The notes beneath the pieces were generated by a model. That model searched no databases and was not told the origin of the DNA. It was given only the letters and a program-made list of their open reading frames with translations. From positions 1 to 64,000 of the forward strand of contig OZ037892.1 of the NCBI GenBank assembly GCA_964035575.1: DNA of 64,000 bases, in the 5' to 3' direction. Positions 1-12,400 of the stretch are shown one piece after another. The translations under genes and the position numbers were made by a program. This stretch comes from Rhynchopus sp. YZ270_cl-10 (lineage: Eukaryota; Euglenozoa; Diplonemea; Diplonemida; Diplonemidae). Each line of letters starts with the position of its first letter. Position 1 is the first letter of the stretch.

Positions 1-640
1 CGGGTTTGCGGGTTTGCGGGTTTGCGGGTTTGCGGGTTTGCGGGTTTGCGGGTTTGCGGGTTTGCGGGTTTGCGGGTTTGCGGGTTTGCGGGTTTGCGGG
101 TTTGCGGGTTTGCGGGTTTGCGGGTTTGCGGGTTTGCGGGTTTGCGGGTTTGCGGGTTTGCGGGTTTGCGGGTTTGCGGGTTTGCGGGTTTGCGGGTTTG
201 CGGGTTTGCGGGTTTGCGGGTTTGCGGGTTTGCGGGTTTGCGGGTTTGCGGGTTTGCGGGTTTGCGGGTTTGCGGGTTTGCGGGTTTGCGGGTTTGCGGG
301 TTTGCGGGTTTGCGGGTTTGCGGGTTTGCGGGTTTGCGGGTTTGCGGGTTTGCGGGTTTGCGGGTTTGCGGGTTTGCGGGTTTGCGGGTTTGCGGGTTTG
401 CGGGTTTGCGGGTTTGCGGGTTTGCGGGTTTGCGGGTTTGCGGGTTTGCGGGTTTGCGGGTTTGCGGGTTTGCGGGTTTGCGGGTTTGCGGGTTTGCGGG
501 TTTGCGGGTTTGCGGGTTTGCGGGTTTGCGGGTTTGCGGGTTTGCGGGTTTGCGGGTTTGCGGGTTTGCGGGTTTGCGGGTTTGCGGGTTTGCGGGTTTG
601 CGGGTTTGCGGTTTGCGGGTTTGCGGGTTTGCGGGTTTGC
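1..640. repeat. 8-bp minisatellite, block 1 (GGGTTTGC)n
   Basis: Near-perfect head-to-tail tandem of GGGTTTGC, with almost no length change until the last units. The unit has no stop codon in any frame on either strand, so long meaningless reading frames run through it. GGG recurs every 8 bases, which could support G-quadruplexes. It starts at the window edge, so its true length is unknown. The unit is not the TTAGGG telomere repeat expected for Euglenozoa. Confidence 0.98.
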
Positions 641-682
641 TCAAAGTTCCTGTTTTGTTTACAGGTGTGGTAGAAAAGTTTA
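641..682. other. Short unique spacer in the minisatellite
   Basis: About 42 bases of non-repeat sequence, including CCTGTTTTGTTTACAGG, separate two blocks. No gene is seen. Confidence 0.8.
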
Positions 683-3585
683 GGTTTGCGGTTTGCGGGT
701 TTGCGGGTTGCGGGTTTGCGGGTTTGCGGTTGCGGTTTGCGGTTTGCGGGGTTTTGCGGGTTTGCGGGTTTGCGGGTTTGCGGGTTTGCGGTTTGCGGGT
801 TTGCGGGTTTGCGGGTTTGCGGGTTTGCGGGTTGCGGGTTTGCGGGTTTGGGTGCGGTTTGCGGGTTTGCGGGTTTGCGGGTTTGCGGGTTTGCGGGGTT
901 TGCGGGTTTGCGGGTTTGCGGGTTTGCGGGTTTGCGGGTTGCGGTTTGCGGGTTTGCGGGTTTGCGGGTTTGCGGGTTTGCGGGTTTGCGGGTTTGCGGG
1001 TTTGCGGGTTTGCGGGTTTGCGGGTTTGCGGTTTGCGGGTTTGCGGGTTTGCGGGTTTGCGGGTTTGCGGGTTTGCGGGTTTGCGGGTTTGCGGTTTGCG
1101 GGTTTGCGGGTTTGCGGGTTTGCGGGTTTGCGGGTTTGCGGGTTTGCGGGTTTGCGGGTTTGCGGGTTTGCGGGTTTGCGGGTTTGCGGGTTTGCGGGTT
1201 TGCGGGTTTGCGGGTTTGCGGGTTTGCGGTTTGCGGGTTTGCGGGTTTGCGGGTTTGCGGGTTTGCGGGTTTGCGGGTTTGCGGGTTTGCGGGTTTGCGG
1301 GTTTGCGGGTTTGCGGGTTTGCGGTTTGCGGGTTTGCGGGTTTGCGGGTTTGCGGGTTTGCGGGTTTGCGGGTTTGCGGGTTTGCGGGTTTGCGGGTTTG
1401 CGGGTTTGCGGTTTGCGGGTTTGCGGGTTTGCGGGTTTGCGGGTTTGCGGGTTTGCGGGTTTGCGGGTTTGCGGGTTTTGCGGGTTTGCGGGTTTGCGGG
1501 TTTGCGGGTTTGCGGGTTTGCGGGTTTGCGGGTTTGCGGGTTTGCGGGTTTGCGGGTTTGCGGGTTTGCGGTTTGCGGGTTTGCGGGTTTGCGGGTTTGC
1601 GGGTTTGCGGGTTTGCGGGTTTGCGGGTTTGCGGGTTTGCGGGTTTGCGGGTTTGCGGGTTTGCGGTTTGCGGGTTGCGGGTTTGCGGGTTTGCGGGTTT
1701 GCGGGTTTGCGGGTTTGCGGGTTTGCGGGTTTGCGGGTTTGCGGGTTTGCGGGTTTGCGGGTTTGCGGGTTTGCGGGTTTGCGGGTTTGCGGGTTTGCGG
1801 GTTTGCGGGTTTGCGGGTTTGCGGGTTTGCGGGTTTGCGGGTTTGCGGGTTTGCGGGTTTGCGGTTTGCGGGTTTGCGGGTTTGCGGGTTGCGGGTTTGC
1901 GGGTTTGCGGGTTTGCGGGTTGCGGGTTTGCGGTTTGCGGGTTTGCGGGTTTGCGGGTTTGCGGGTTTGCGGGTTTGCGGGTTTGCGGGTTTGCGGGTTT
2001 GCGGGTTTGCGGGTTTGCGGGTTTGCGGGTTTGCGGGTTTGCGGGTTTGCGGGTTTGCGGGTTTGCGGGTTTGCGGGTTTGCGGGTTTGCGGGTTTGCGG
2101 GTTTGCGGGTTTGCGGGTTTTGCGGGTTTGCGGGTTTGCGGGTTTGCGGGTTTGCGGGTTTGCGGGTTTGCGGGTTTGCGGGTTTGCGGGTTTGCGGGTT
2201 TGCGGGTTTGCGGGTTTGCGGGTTTGCGGGTTTGCGGGTTTGCGGGTTTGCGGGTTTGCGGGTTTGCGGGTTTGCGGGTTTGCGGGTTTGCGGGTTTGCG
2301 GGTTTGCGGGTTTGCGGGTTTGCGGGTTTGCGGGTTTGCGGGGTTTGCGGGTTTGCGGTTTTGCGGGTTTGCGGGTTTGCGGGTTTGCGGGTTTGCGGGT
2401 TTGCGGGTTTGCGGGTTTGCGGGTTTGCGGGTTTGCGGTTTGCGGGTTTGCGGGTTTGCGGGTTTGCGGGTTTTGCGGGTTTGCGGGTTGCGGGTTTGCG
2501 GGTTTGCGGGGTTTGCGGGTTTGCGGGTTTGCGGGTTTGCGGGTTTGCGGGTTTGCGGGTTTGCGGGTTTGCGGGGTTTGCGGGTTTGCGGGTTTGCGGG
2601 TTTGCGGGTTTGCGGGTTTGCGGGTTTGCGGGTTTGCGGGTTTGCGGGTTTGCGGGTTTGCGGGTTTGCGGGTTTGCGGGTTTGCGGGTTTGCGGGTTTG
2701 GGGTTTGCGGGTTTGCGGGTTTGCGGGTTTGCGGTTTGCGGGTTTGCGGGGTTTGCGGGTTTGCGGGTTTGCGGGTTTGCGGGTTTGCGGGTTTGCGGGT
2801 TTGCGGGTTTGCGGGTTTGCGGGTTTGCGGGTTTGCGGGTTTGCGGGTTTGCGGGTTTGCGGGTTTGCGGGTTTGCGGGTTTGCGGGTTTGCGGGTTTGC
2901 GGGTTTGCGGTTTGCGGGTTTGCGGGTTTGCGGGTTTGCGGTTTGCGGGTTTGCGGGTTTGCGGGTTTGCGGGTTTGCGGGTTTGCGGGTTTGCGGGTTT
3001 GCGGGTTTGCGGGTTTGCGGGTTTGCGGGTTTGCGGGTTTGCGGGGTTTGCGGGTTTGGCGGGTTTGCGGGTTTGCGGGTTTGCGGGTTTGCGGGTTTGC
3101 GGGTTGCGGGTTTGCGGGTTTGCGGGTTGCGGGTTTGCGGGTTTGCGGGTTTGCGGGTTTGCGGGTTTGCGGGTTTGCGGGTTTGCGGGTTTGCGGGTTT
3201 GCGGGTTTGCGGGTTTGCGGGTTTGCGGGTTTGCGGGTTTGCGGGTTTGCGGGTTTGCGGGTTTGCGGTTTGCGGGTTTGCGGGTTTGCGGGTTTGCGGT
3301 TTGCGGGTTTGCGGGTTTGCGGGTTTGCGGGTTTGCGGGTTTGCGGGTTTGCGGGTTTGCGGGTTTGCGGGTTTGCGGGGTTTGCGGGTTTGCGGGTTTG
3401 CGGGTTTGCGGGTTTGCGGGTTTGCGGGTTTGCGGGTTTGCGGGTTTGCGGGTTTGCGGGTTTGCGGGTTTGCGGGTTTGCGGGTTTGCGGGTTTGCGGG
3501 TTTGCGGGTTTGCGGGTTTGCGGGTTTGCGGGTTTGCGGGTTTGCGGGTTTGCGGGTTTGCGGGTTTGCGGGTTTGCGGGTTTGC
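683..3585. repeat. 8-bp minisatellite, block 2 (degenerate)
   Basis: The same GGGTTTGC unit, but with many 7-base units (a missing G), 9-base units (an extra G) and a few base changes. The period therefore slips often. The contrast with the almost perfect blocks on either side suggests this block is older or copied less often. Confidence 0.97.
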
Positions 3586-3602
3586 ACATTTTGACAAAAA
3601 AT
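3586..3602. other. Spacer motif CACATTTTGACAAAAAATTG, first copy
   Basis: A short non-repeat sequence inside the minisatellite. The same 20 bases recur at the right edge of the A-rich spacer near 4155-4174, again immediately before the 8-bp repeat, so the boundary sequence has been duplicated. Confidence 0.8.
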
Positions 3603-3797
3603 TGCGGGTTTGCGGGTTTGCGGGTTTGCGGGTTTGCGGGTTTGCGGGTTTGCGGGTTTGCGGGTTTGCGGGTTTGCGGGTTTGCGGGTTTGCGGGTTTG
3701 CGGGTTTGCGGGTTTGCGGGTTTGCGGGTTTGCGGGTTTGCGGGTTTGCGGGTTTGCGGGTTTGCGGGTTTGCGGGTTTGCGGGTTTGCGGGTTTGC
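3603..3797. repeat. 8-bp minisatellite, block 3
   Basis: About 24 clean GGGTTTGC units between the short spacer and the A-rich spacer. Confidence 0.97.
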
Positions 3798-4172
3798 AGA
3801 TCCAACAAATTTTGCAGAATTTGACAAAATTTCCAAAATTCCAAAAATTCCAAAAATTCCAAAAATTCCAAAAAAATGCAAAAAATGTAAAATTTACACA
3901 AAAATGCTAAATTTACACAAAAATGCTAAATTTACAAAAAAAATGCTAAAAGTGCAAAATCTTCCATTTTCTCAAAAATACAAGCCACAGTTTCCGGCTA
4001 TCTAAAAAGTCGAAAATTGAAATTTTGCAGAATTTGCAAAAATATGCAAAATTTACAAAAATAGGCAAAAATTGACAAAAAGTGAAAAATTTACAAATTT
4101 TGCAAAAATTGACAAAAAATCACAAAATCTGCATGAAAATGGACCTAAATTATGCACATTTTGACAAAAAAT
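3798..4172. other. A-rich spacer within the minisatellite
   Basis: About 375 bases of very A-rich DNA with short internal repeats (CCAAAAATT units, ACAAAAATGCTAAATTT units, AATTTGCAAAA units). No gene is supported. It ends in the same motif that precedes block 3. Confidence 0.85.
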
Positions 4173-6440
4173 TGCGGGTTTGGCGGGTTTGCGGGTTTGC
4201 GGGTTTGCGGGTTTGCGGGTTTGCGGGGTTTGCGGGTTTGCGGGTTTGCGGGTTTGCGGGTTTGCGGGTTTGCGGGTTTGCGGGTTTGCGGGTTTGCGGG
4301 TTTGCGGGTTTGCGGGTTTACGGGTTTGCGGGCGGGTTTGCGGGTTTGCGGTTTGCGGGTTTGCGGGTTTGCGGGTTTGCGGGTTTGCGGGTTTGCGGGT
4401 TTACGGGTTTGCGGGTTTGCGGGTTTGCGGGTTTGCGGGTTTGCGGGTTTGCGGGTTTGCGGGTTTGCGGGTTTACGGGTTTGCGGGTTTGCGGGTTTGC
4501 GGGTTTGCGGGTTTGCGGGTTTGCGGGTTTGCGGTTTGCGGGTTTGCGGGTTTGCGGGTTTGCGGGTTTGCGGGTTTGCGGGTTTGCGGGTTTGCGGGTT
4601 TGCGGGTTTGCGGGTTTGCGGGTTTGCGGGTTTGCGGGTTTGCGGGGTTTGCGGGTTTGCGGGTTTGCGGTTTGCGGGTTTGCGGGTTTGCGGGTTTGCG
4701 GGTTTGCGGGTTTGCGGGTTTGCGGGTTTGCGGGTTTGCGGGTTTGCGGGTTTGCGGGTTTGCGGGTTTGCGGGTTTGCGGGTTTGCGGGTTTGCGGGTT
4801 TGCGGGTTTGCGGGTTTGCGGGTTTGCGGGTTTGCGGGTTTGCGGGTTTGCGGGTTTGCGGGTTTGCGGGTTTGCGGGTTTGCGGGTTTGCGGGTTTGCG
4901 GGTTTGCGGGTTTGCGGGTTTGCGGGTTTGCGGGTTTGCGGGTTTGCGGGTTTGCGGGTTTGCGGGTTTGCGGGTTTGCGGGTTTGCGGGTTTGCGGGTT
5001 TGCGGGTTTGCGGGTTTGCGGGTTTGCGGGTTTGCGGGTTTGCGGGTTTGCGGGTTTGCGGGTTTGCGGGTTTGCGGGTTTGCGGGTTTGCGGGTTTGCG
5101 GGTTTGCGGGTTTGCGGGTTTGCGGGTTTGCGGGTTTGCGGGTTTGCGGGTTTGCGGGTTTGCGGGTTTGCGGGTTTGCGGGTTTGCGGGTTTGCGGGTT
5201 TGCGGGTTTGCGGGTTTGCGGGTTTGCGGGTTTGCGGGTTTGCGGGTTTGCGGGTTTGCGGGTTTGCGGGTTTGCGGGTTTGCGGGTTTGCGGGTTTGCG
5301 GGTTTGCGGGTTTGGGTTTGCGGGTTTGCGGGTTTGCGGGTTTGCGGGTTTGCGGGTTTGCGGGTTTGCGGGTTTGCGGGTTTGCGGGTTTGCGGGTTTG
5401 CGGGTTTGCGGGTTTGCGGGTTTGCGGGTTTGCGGGTTTGCGGGTTTGCGGGTTTGCGGGTTTGCGGGTTTGCGGGTTTGCGGGTTTGCGGGTTTGCGGG
5501 TTTGCGGGTTTGCGGGTTTGCGGGTTTGCGGGTTTGCGGGTTTGCGGGTTTGCGGGTTTGCGGGTTTGCGGGTTTGCGGGTTTGCGGGTTTGCGGGTTTG
5601 CGGGTTTGCGGGTTTGCGGGTTTGCGGGTTTGCGGGTTTGCGGGTTTGCGGGTTTGCGGGTTTGCGGGTTTGCGGGTTTGCGGGTTTGCGGGTTTGCGGG
5701 TTTGCGGGTTTGCGGGTTTGCGGGTTTGCGGGTTTGCGGGTTTGCGGGTTTGCGGGTTTGCGGGTTTGCGGGTTTGCGGGTTTGCGGGTTTGCGGGTTTG
5801 CGGGTTTGCGGGTTTGCGGGTTTGCGGGTTTGCGGGTTTGCGGGTTTGCGGGTTTGCGGGTTTGCGGGTTTGCGGGTTTGCGGGTTTGCGGGTTTGCGGG
5901 TTTGCGGGTTTGCGGGTTTGCGGGTTTGCGGGTTTGCGGGTTTGCGGGTTTGCGGGTTTGCGGGTTTGCGGGTTTGCGGGTTTGCGGGTTTGCGGGTTTG
6001 CGGGTTTGCGGGTTTGCGGGTTTGCGGGTTTGCGGGTTTGCGGGTTTACGGGTTTGCGGGTTTGCGGGTTTGCGGGTTTGCGGGTTTGCGGGTTTGCGGG
6101 TTTGCGGGTTTGCGGGTTTGCGGGTTTGCGGGTTTGCGGGTTTGCGGGTTTGCGGGTTTGCGGGTTTGCGGGTTTGCGGGTTTGCGGGTTTGCGGGTTTG
6201 CGGGTTTGCGGGTTTGCGGGTTTGCGGGTTTGCGGGTTTGCGGGTTTACGGGTTTGCGGGTTTGCGGGTTTGCGGGTTTGCGGGTTTACGGGTTTGCGGG
6301 TTTGCGGGTTTGCGGGTTTGCGGGTTTGCGGGTTTGCGGGTTTGCGGGTTTGCGGGTTTGCGGGTTTGCGGGTTTGCGGGTTTGCGGGTTTGCGGGTTTG
6401 CGGGTTTACGGGTTTGCGGGTTTGCGGGTTTGCGGGTTTG
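4173..6440. repeat. 8-bp minisatellite, block 4
   Basis: A long tandem of GGGTTTGC with a few 7-base units near its start, and very regular after that. This block alone among the four carries GGGTTTAC variants (near 4318, 4404, 4472, 6046, 6246, 6286 and 6406). The same variant occurs in the short tract between the two retrotransposons at 51.5 kb. It joins the 401-bp satellite directly at 6440/6441. Confidence 0.97.
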
Positions 6441-9400
6441 CACCGTGACCCCCAAAAATGACGATTTTTTGGTCGATTTTTTCGGCCAAAAATTTCGTAC
6501 CACAGGGCCATACCATATACTGGGATTATCAACTTTTTGAAAATACGGCCTGGTATTCGGGTGTATATGTCCCATGGGGCCCATAGTAACCTTACTGGGT
6601 CATGCCCAAAGCCAATCTTAATAGTAAAATTCGATTTTCTGTGAAAAATATTTTGACCAAAAAATCGTCATTTTTCCGATTTTCGTCATTTTTACAGTTT
6701 TGCACACCCTGAAAATCGATTTTTTCGGCTCCGCCGGTGAAATATCGACATAATTTAGGTATGTTATGTGCATAATATACCCATTAGAGCCCATTCAAGT
6801 CACATTCCGACCATTTTTCGTGAAAAAATGCAACTTTTTGTCACCGTGACCCCCAAAAATGACGATTTTTTGGTCGATTTTTTCGGCCAAAAATTTCGTA
6901 CCACAGGGCCATACCATATACTGGGATTATCAACTTTTTGAAAATACGGCCTGGTATTCGGGTGTATATGTCCCATGGGGCCCATAGTAACCTTACTGGG
7001 TCATGCCCAAAGCCAATCTTAATAGTAAAATTCGATTTTCTGTGAAAAATATTTTGACCAAAAAATCGTCATTTTTCCGATTTTCGTCATTTTTACAGTT
7101 TTGCACACCCTGAAAATCGATTTTTTCGGCTCCGCCGGTGAAATATCGACATAATTTAGGTATGTTATGTGCATAATATACCCATTAGAGCCCATTCAAG
7201 TCACATTCCGACCATTTTTCGTGAAAAAATGCAACTTTTTGTCACCGTGACCCCCAAAAATGACGATTTTTTGGTCGATTTTTTCGGCCAAAAATTTCGT
7301 ACCACAGGGCCATACCATATACTGGGATTATCAACTTTTTGAAAATACGGCCTGGTATTCGGGTGTATATGTCCCATGGGGCCCATAGTAACCTTACTGG
7401 GTCATGCCCAAAACCAATCTTAATAGTAAAATTCGATTTTCTGTGAAAAATATTTTCACCAAAAAATCGTCATTTTTCCGATTTTCGTCATTTTTACAGT
7501 TTTGCACACCCTGAAAATCGATTTTTTCGGCTCCGCCGGTGAAATATCGACATAATTTAGGTATGTTATGTGCATAATATACCCATTAGAGCCCATTCAA
7601 GTCACATTCCGACCATTTTTCGTGAAAAAATGCAACTTTTTGTCACCGTGACCCCCAAAAATGACGATTTTTTGGTCGATTTTTTCGGCCAAAAATTTCG
7701 TACCACAGGGCCATACCATATACTGGGATTATCAACTTTTTGAAAATACGGCCTGGTATTCGGGTGTATATGTCCCATGGGGCCCATAGTAACCTTACTG
7801 GGTCATGCCCAAAGCCAATCTTAATAGTAAAATTCGATTTTCTGTGAAAAATATTTTCACCAAAAAATCGTCATTTTTCCGATTTTCGTCATTTTTACAG
7901 TTTTGCACACCCTGAAAATCGATTTTTTCGGCTCCGCCGGTGAAATATCGACATAATTTAGGTATGTTATGTGCATAATATACCCATTAGAGCCCATTCA
8001 AGTCACATTCCGACCATTTTTCGTGAAAAAATGCAACTTTTTGTCACCGTGACCCCCAAAAATGACGATTTTTTGGTCGATTTTTTCGGCCAAAAATTTC
8101 GTACCACAGGGCCATACCATATACTGGGATTATCAACTTTTTGAAAATACGGCCTGGTATTCGGGTGTATATGTCCCATGGGGCCCATAGTAACCTTACT
8201 GGGTCATGCCCAAAGCCAATCTTAATAGTAAAATTCGATTTTCTGTGAAAAATATTTTGACCAAAAAATCGTCATTTTTCCGATTTTCGTCATTTTTACA
8301 GTTTTGCACACCCTGAAAATCGATTTTTTCGGCTCCGCCGGTGAAATATCGACATAATTTAGGTATGTTATGTGCATAAAATACCCATTAGAGCCCATTC
8401 AAGTCACATTCCGACCATTTTTCGTGAAAAAATGCAACTTTTTGTCACCGTGACCCCCAAAAATGACGATTTTTTGGTCGATTTTTTCGGCCAAAAATTT
8501 CGTACCACAGGGCCATACCATATACTGGGATTATCAACTTTTTGAAAATACGGCCTGGTATTCGGGTGTATATGTCCCATGGGGCCCATAGTAACCTTAC
8601 TGGGTCATGCCGAAAGCCAATCTTAATAGTAAAATTCGATTTTCTGTGAAAAATATTTTCACCAAAAAATCGTCATTTTTCCGATTTTCGTCATTTTTAC
8701 AGTTTTGCACACCCTGAAAATCGATTTTTTCGGCTCCGCCGGTGAAATATCGACATAATTTAGGTATGTTATGTGCATAATATACCCATTAGAGCCCATT
8801 CAAGTCACATTCCGACCATTTTTCGTGAAAAAATGCAACTTTTTGTCACCGTGACCCCGAAAAATGACGATTTTTTGGTCGATTTTTTCGGCCAAAAATT
8901 TCGTACCACAGGGCCATACCATATACTGGGATTATCAACTTTTTGAAAATACGGCCTGGTATTCGGGTGTATATGTCCCATGGGGCCCATAGTAACCTTA
9001 CTGGGTCATGCCGAAAGCCAATCTTAATAGTAAAATTCGATTTTCTGTGAAAAATATTTTCACCAAAAAATCGTCATTTTTCCGATTTTCGTCATTTTTA
9101 CAGTTTTGCACACCCTGAAAATCGATTTTTTCGGCTCCGCCGGTGAAATATCGACATAATTTAGGTATGTTATGTGCATAATATACCCATTAGAGCCCAT
9201 TCAAGTCACATTCCGACCATTTTTCGTGAAAAAATGCAACTTTTTGTCACCGTGACCCCCAAAAATGACGATTTTTTGGTCGATTTTTTCGGCCAAAAAT
9301 TTCGTACCACAGGGCCATACCATATACTGGGATTATCAACTTTTTGAAAATACGGCCTGGTATTCGGGTGTATATGTCCCATGGGGCCCATAGTAACCTT

Positions 9401-12400
9401 ACTGGGTCATGCCCAAAGCCAATCTTAATAGTAAAATTCGATTTTCTGTGAAAAATATTTTGACCAAAAAATCGTCATTTTTCCGATTTTCGTCATTTTT
9501 ACAGTTTTGCACACCCTGAAAATCGATTTTTTCGGCTCCGCCGGTGAAATATCGACATAATTTAGGTATGTTATGTGCATAATATACCCATTAGAGCCCA
9601 TTCAAGTCACATTCCGACCATTTTTCGTGAAAAAATGCAACTTTTTGTCACCGTGACCCCCAAAAATGACGATTTTTTGGTCGATTTTTTCGGCCAAAAA
9701 TTTCGTACCACAGGGCCATACCATATACTGGGATTATCAACTTTTTGAAAATACGGCCTGGTATTCGGGTGTATATGTCCCATGGGGCCCATAGTAACCT
9801 TACTGGGTCATGCCGAAAGCCAATCTTAATAGTAAAATTCGATTTTCTGTGAAAAATATTTTCACCAAAAAATCGTCATTTTTCCGATTTTCGTCATTTT
9901 TACAGTTTTGCACACCCTGAAAATCGATTTTTTCGGCTCCGCCGGTGAAATATCGACATAATTTAGGTATGTTATGTGCATAATATACCCATTAGAGCCC
10001 ATTCAAGTCACATTCCGACCATTTTTCGTGAAAAAATGCAACTTTTTGTCACCGTGACCCCCAAAAATGACGATTTTTTGGTCGATTTTTTCGGCCAAAA
10101 ATTTCGTACCACAGGGCCATACCATATACTGGGATTATCAACTTTTTGAAAATACGGCCTGGTATTCGGGTGTATATGTCCCATGGGGCCCATAGTAACC
10201 TTACTGGGTCATGCCCAAAGCCAATCTTAATAGTAAAATTCGATTTTCTGTGAAAAATATTTTCACCAAAAAATCGTCATTTTTCCGATTTTCGTCATTT
10301 TTACAGTTTTGCACACCCTGAAAATCGATTTTTTCGGCTCCGCCGGTGAAATATCGACATAATTTAGGTATGTTATGTGCATAATATACCCATTAGAGCC
10401 CATTCAAGTCACATTCCGACCATTTTTCGTGAAAAAATGCAACTTTTTGTCACCGTGACCCCCAAAAATGACGATTTTTTGGTCGATTTTTTCGGCCAAA
10501 AATTTCGTACCACAGGGCCATACCATATACTGGGATTATCAACTTTTTGAAAATACGGCCTGGTATTCGGGTGTATATGTCCCATGGGGCCCATAGTAAC
10601 CTTACTGGGTCATGCCCAAAGCCAATCTTAATAGTAAAATTCGATTTTCTGTGAAAAATATTTTGACCAAAAAATCGTCATTTTTCCGATTTTCGTCATT
10701 TTTACAGTTTTGCACACCCTGAAAATCGATTTTTTCGGCTCCGCCGGTGAAATATCGACATAATTTAGGTATGTTATGTGCATAATATACCCATTAGAGC
10801 CCATTCAAGTCACATTCCGACCATTTTTCGTGAAAAAATGCAACTTTTTGTCACCGTGACCCCCAAAAATGACGATTTTTTGGTCGATTTTTTCGGCCAA
10901 AAATTTCGTACCACAGGGCCATACCATATACTGGGATTATCAACTTTTTGAAAATACGGCCTGGTATTCGGGTGTATATGTCCCATGGGGCCCATAGTAA
11001 CCTTACTGGGTCATGCCGAAAGCCAATCTTAATAGTAAAATTCGATTTTCTGTGAAAAATATTTTCACCAAAAAATCGTCATTTTTCCGATTTTCGTCAT
11101 TTTTACAGTTTTGCACACCCTGAAAATCGATTTTTTCGGCTCCGCCGGTGAAATATCGACATAATTTAGGTATGTTATGTGCATAATATACCCATTAGAG
11201 CCCATTCAAGTCACATTCCGACCATTTTTCGTGAAAAAATGCAACTTTTTGTCACCGTGACCCCCAAAAATGACGATTTTTTGGTCGATTTTTTCGGCCA
11301 AAAATTTCGTACCACAGGGCCATACCATATACTGGGATTATCAACTTTTTGAAAATACGGCCTGGTATTCGGGTGTATATGTCCCATGGGGCCCATAGTA
11401 ACCTTACTGGGTCATGCCCAAAGCCAATCTTAATAGTAAAATTCGATTTTCTGTGAAAAATATTTTGACCAAAAAATCGTCATTTTTCCGATTTTCGTCA
11501 TTTTTACAGTTTTGCACACCCTGAAAATCGATTTTTTCGGCTCCGCCGGTGAAATATCGACATAATTTAGGTATGTTATGTGCATAATATACCCATTAGA
11601 GCCCATTCAAGTCACATTCCGACCATTTTTCGTGAAAAAATGCAACTTTTTGTCACCGTGACCCCCAAAAATGACGATTTTTTGGTCGATTTTTTCGGCC
11701 AAAAATTTCGTACCACAGGGCCATACCATATACTGGGATTATCAACTTTTTGAAAATACGGCCTGGTATTCGGGTGTATATGTCCCATGGGGCCCATAGT
11801 AACCTTACTGGGTCATGCCCAAAGCCAATCTTAATAGTAAAATTCGATTTTCTGTGAAAAATATTTTCACCAAAAAATCGTCATTTTTCCGATTTTCGTC
11901 ATTTTTACAGTTTTGCACACCCTGAAAATCGATTTTTTCGGCTCCGCCGGTGAAATATCGACATAATTTAGGTATGTTATGTGCATAATATACCCATTAG
12001 AGCCCATTCAAGTCACATTCCGACCATTTTTCGTGAAAAAATGCAACTTTTTGTCACCGTGACCCCGAAAAATGACGATTTTTTGGTCGATTTTTTCGGC
12101 CAAAAATTTCGTACCACAGGGCCATACCATATACTGGGATTATCAACTTTTTGAAAATACGGCCTGGTATTCGGGTGTATATGTCCCATGGGGCCCATAG
12201 TAACCTTACTGGGTCATGCCGAAAGCCAATCTTAATAGTAAAATTCGATTTTCTGTGAAAAATATTTTGACCAAAAAATCGTCATTTTTCCGATTTTCGT
12301 CATTTTTACAGTTTTGCACACCCTGAAAATCGATTTTTTCGGCTCCGCCGGTGAAATATCGACATAATTTAGGTATGTTATGTGCATAATATACCCATTA

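Noticed and set aside
1-6440. GGGTTTGC array as a telomere
   Set aside because: The unit is not the TTAGGG expected for Euglenozoa, the array is interrupted by spacers and it continues into satellite DNA. A chromosome end cannot be shown.
6-6584. Very long reading frames (up to about 1190 codons) on both strands of the minisatellite
   Set aside because: An 8-bp unit without stop codons gives open frames in many phases. The products are pure repeats and overlap each other, so no coding role is supported.
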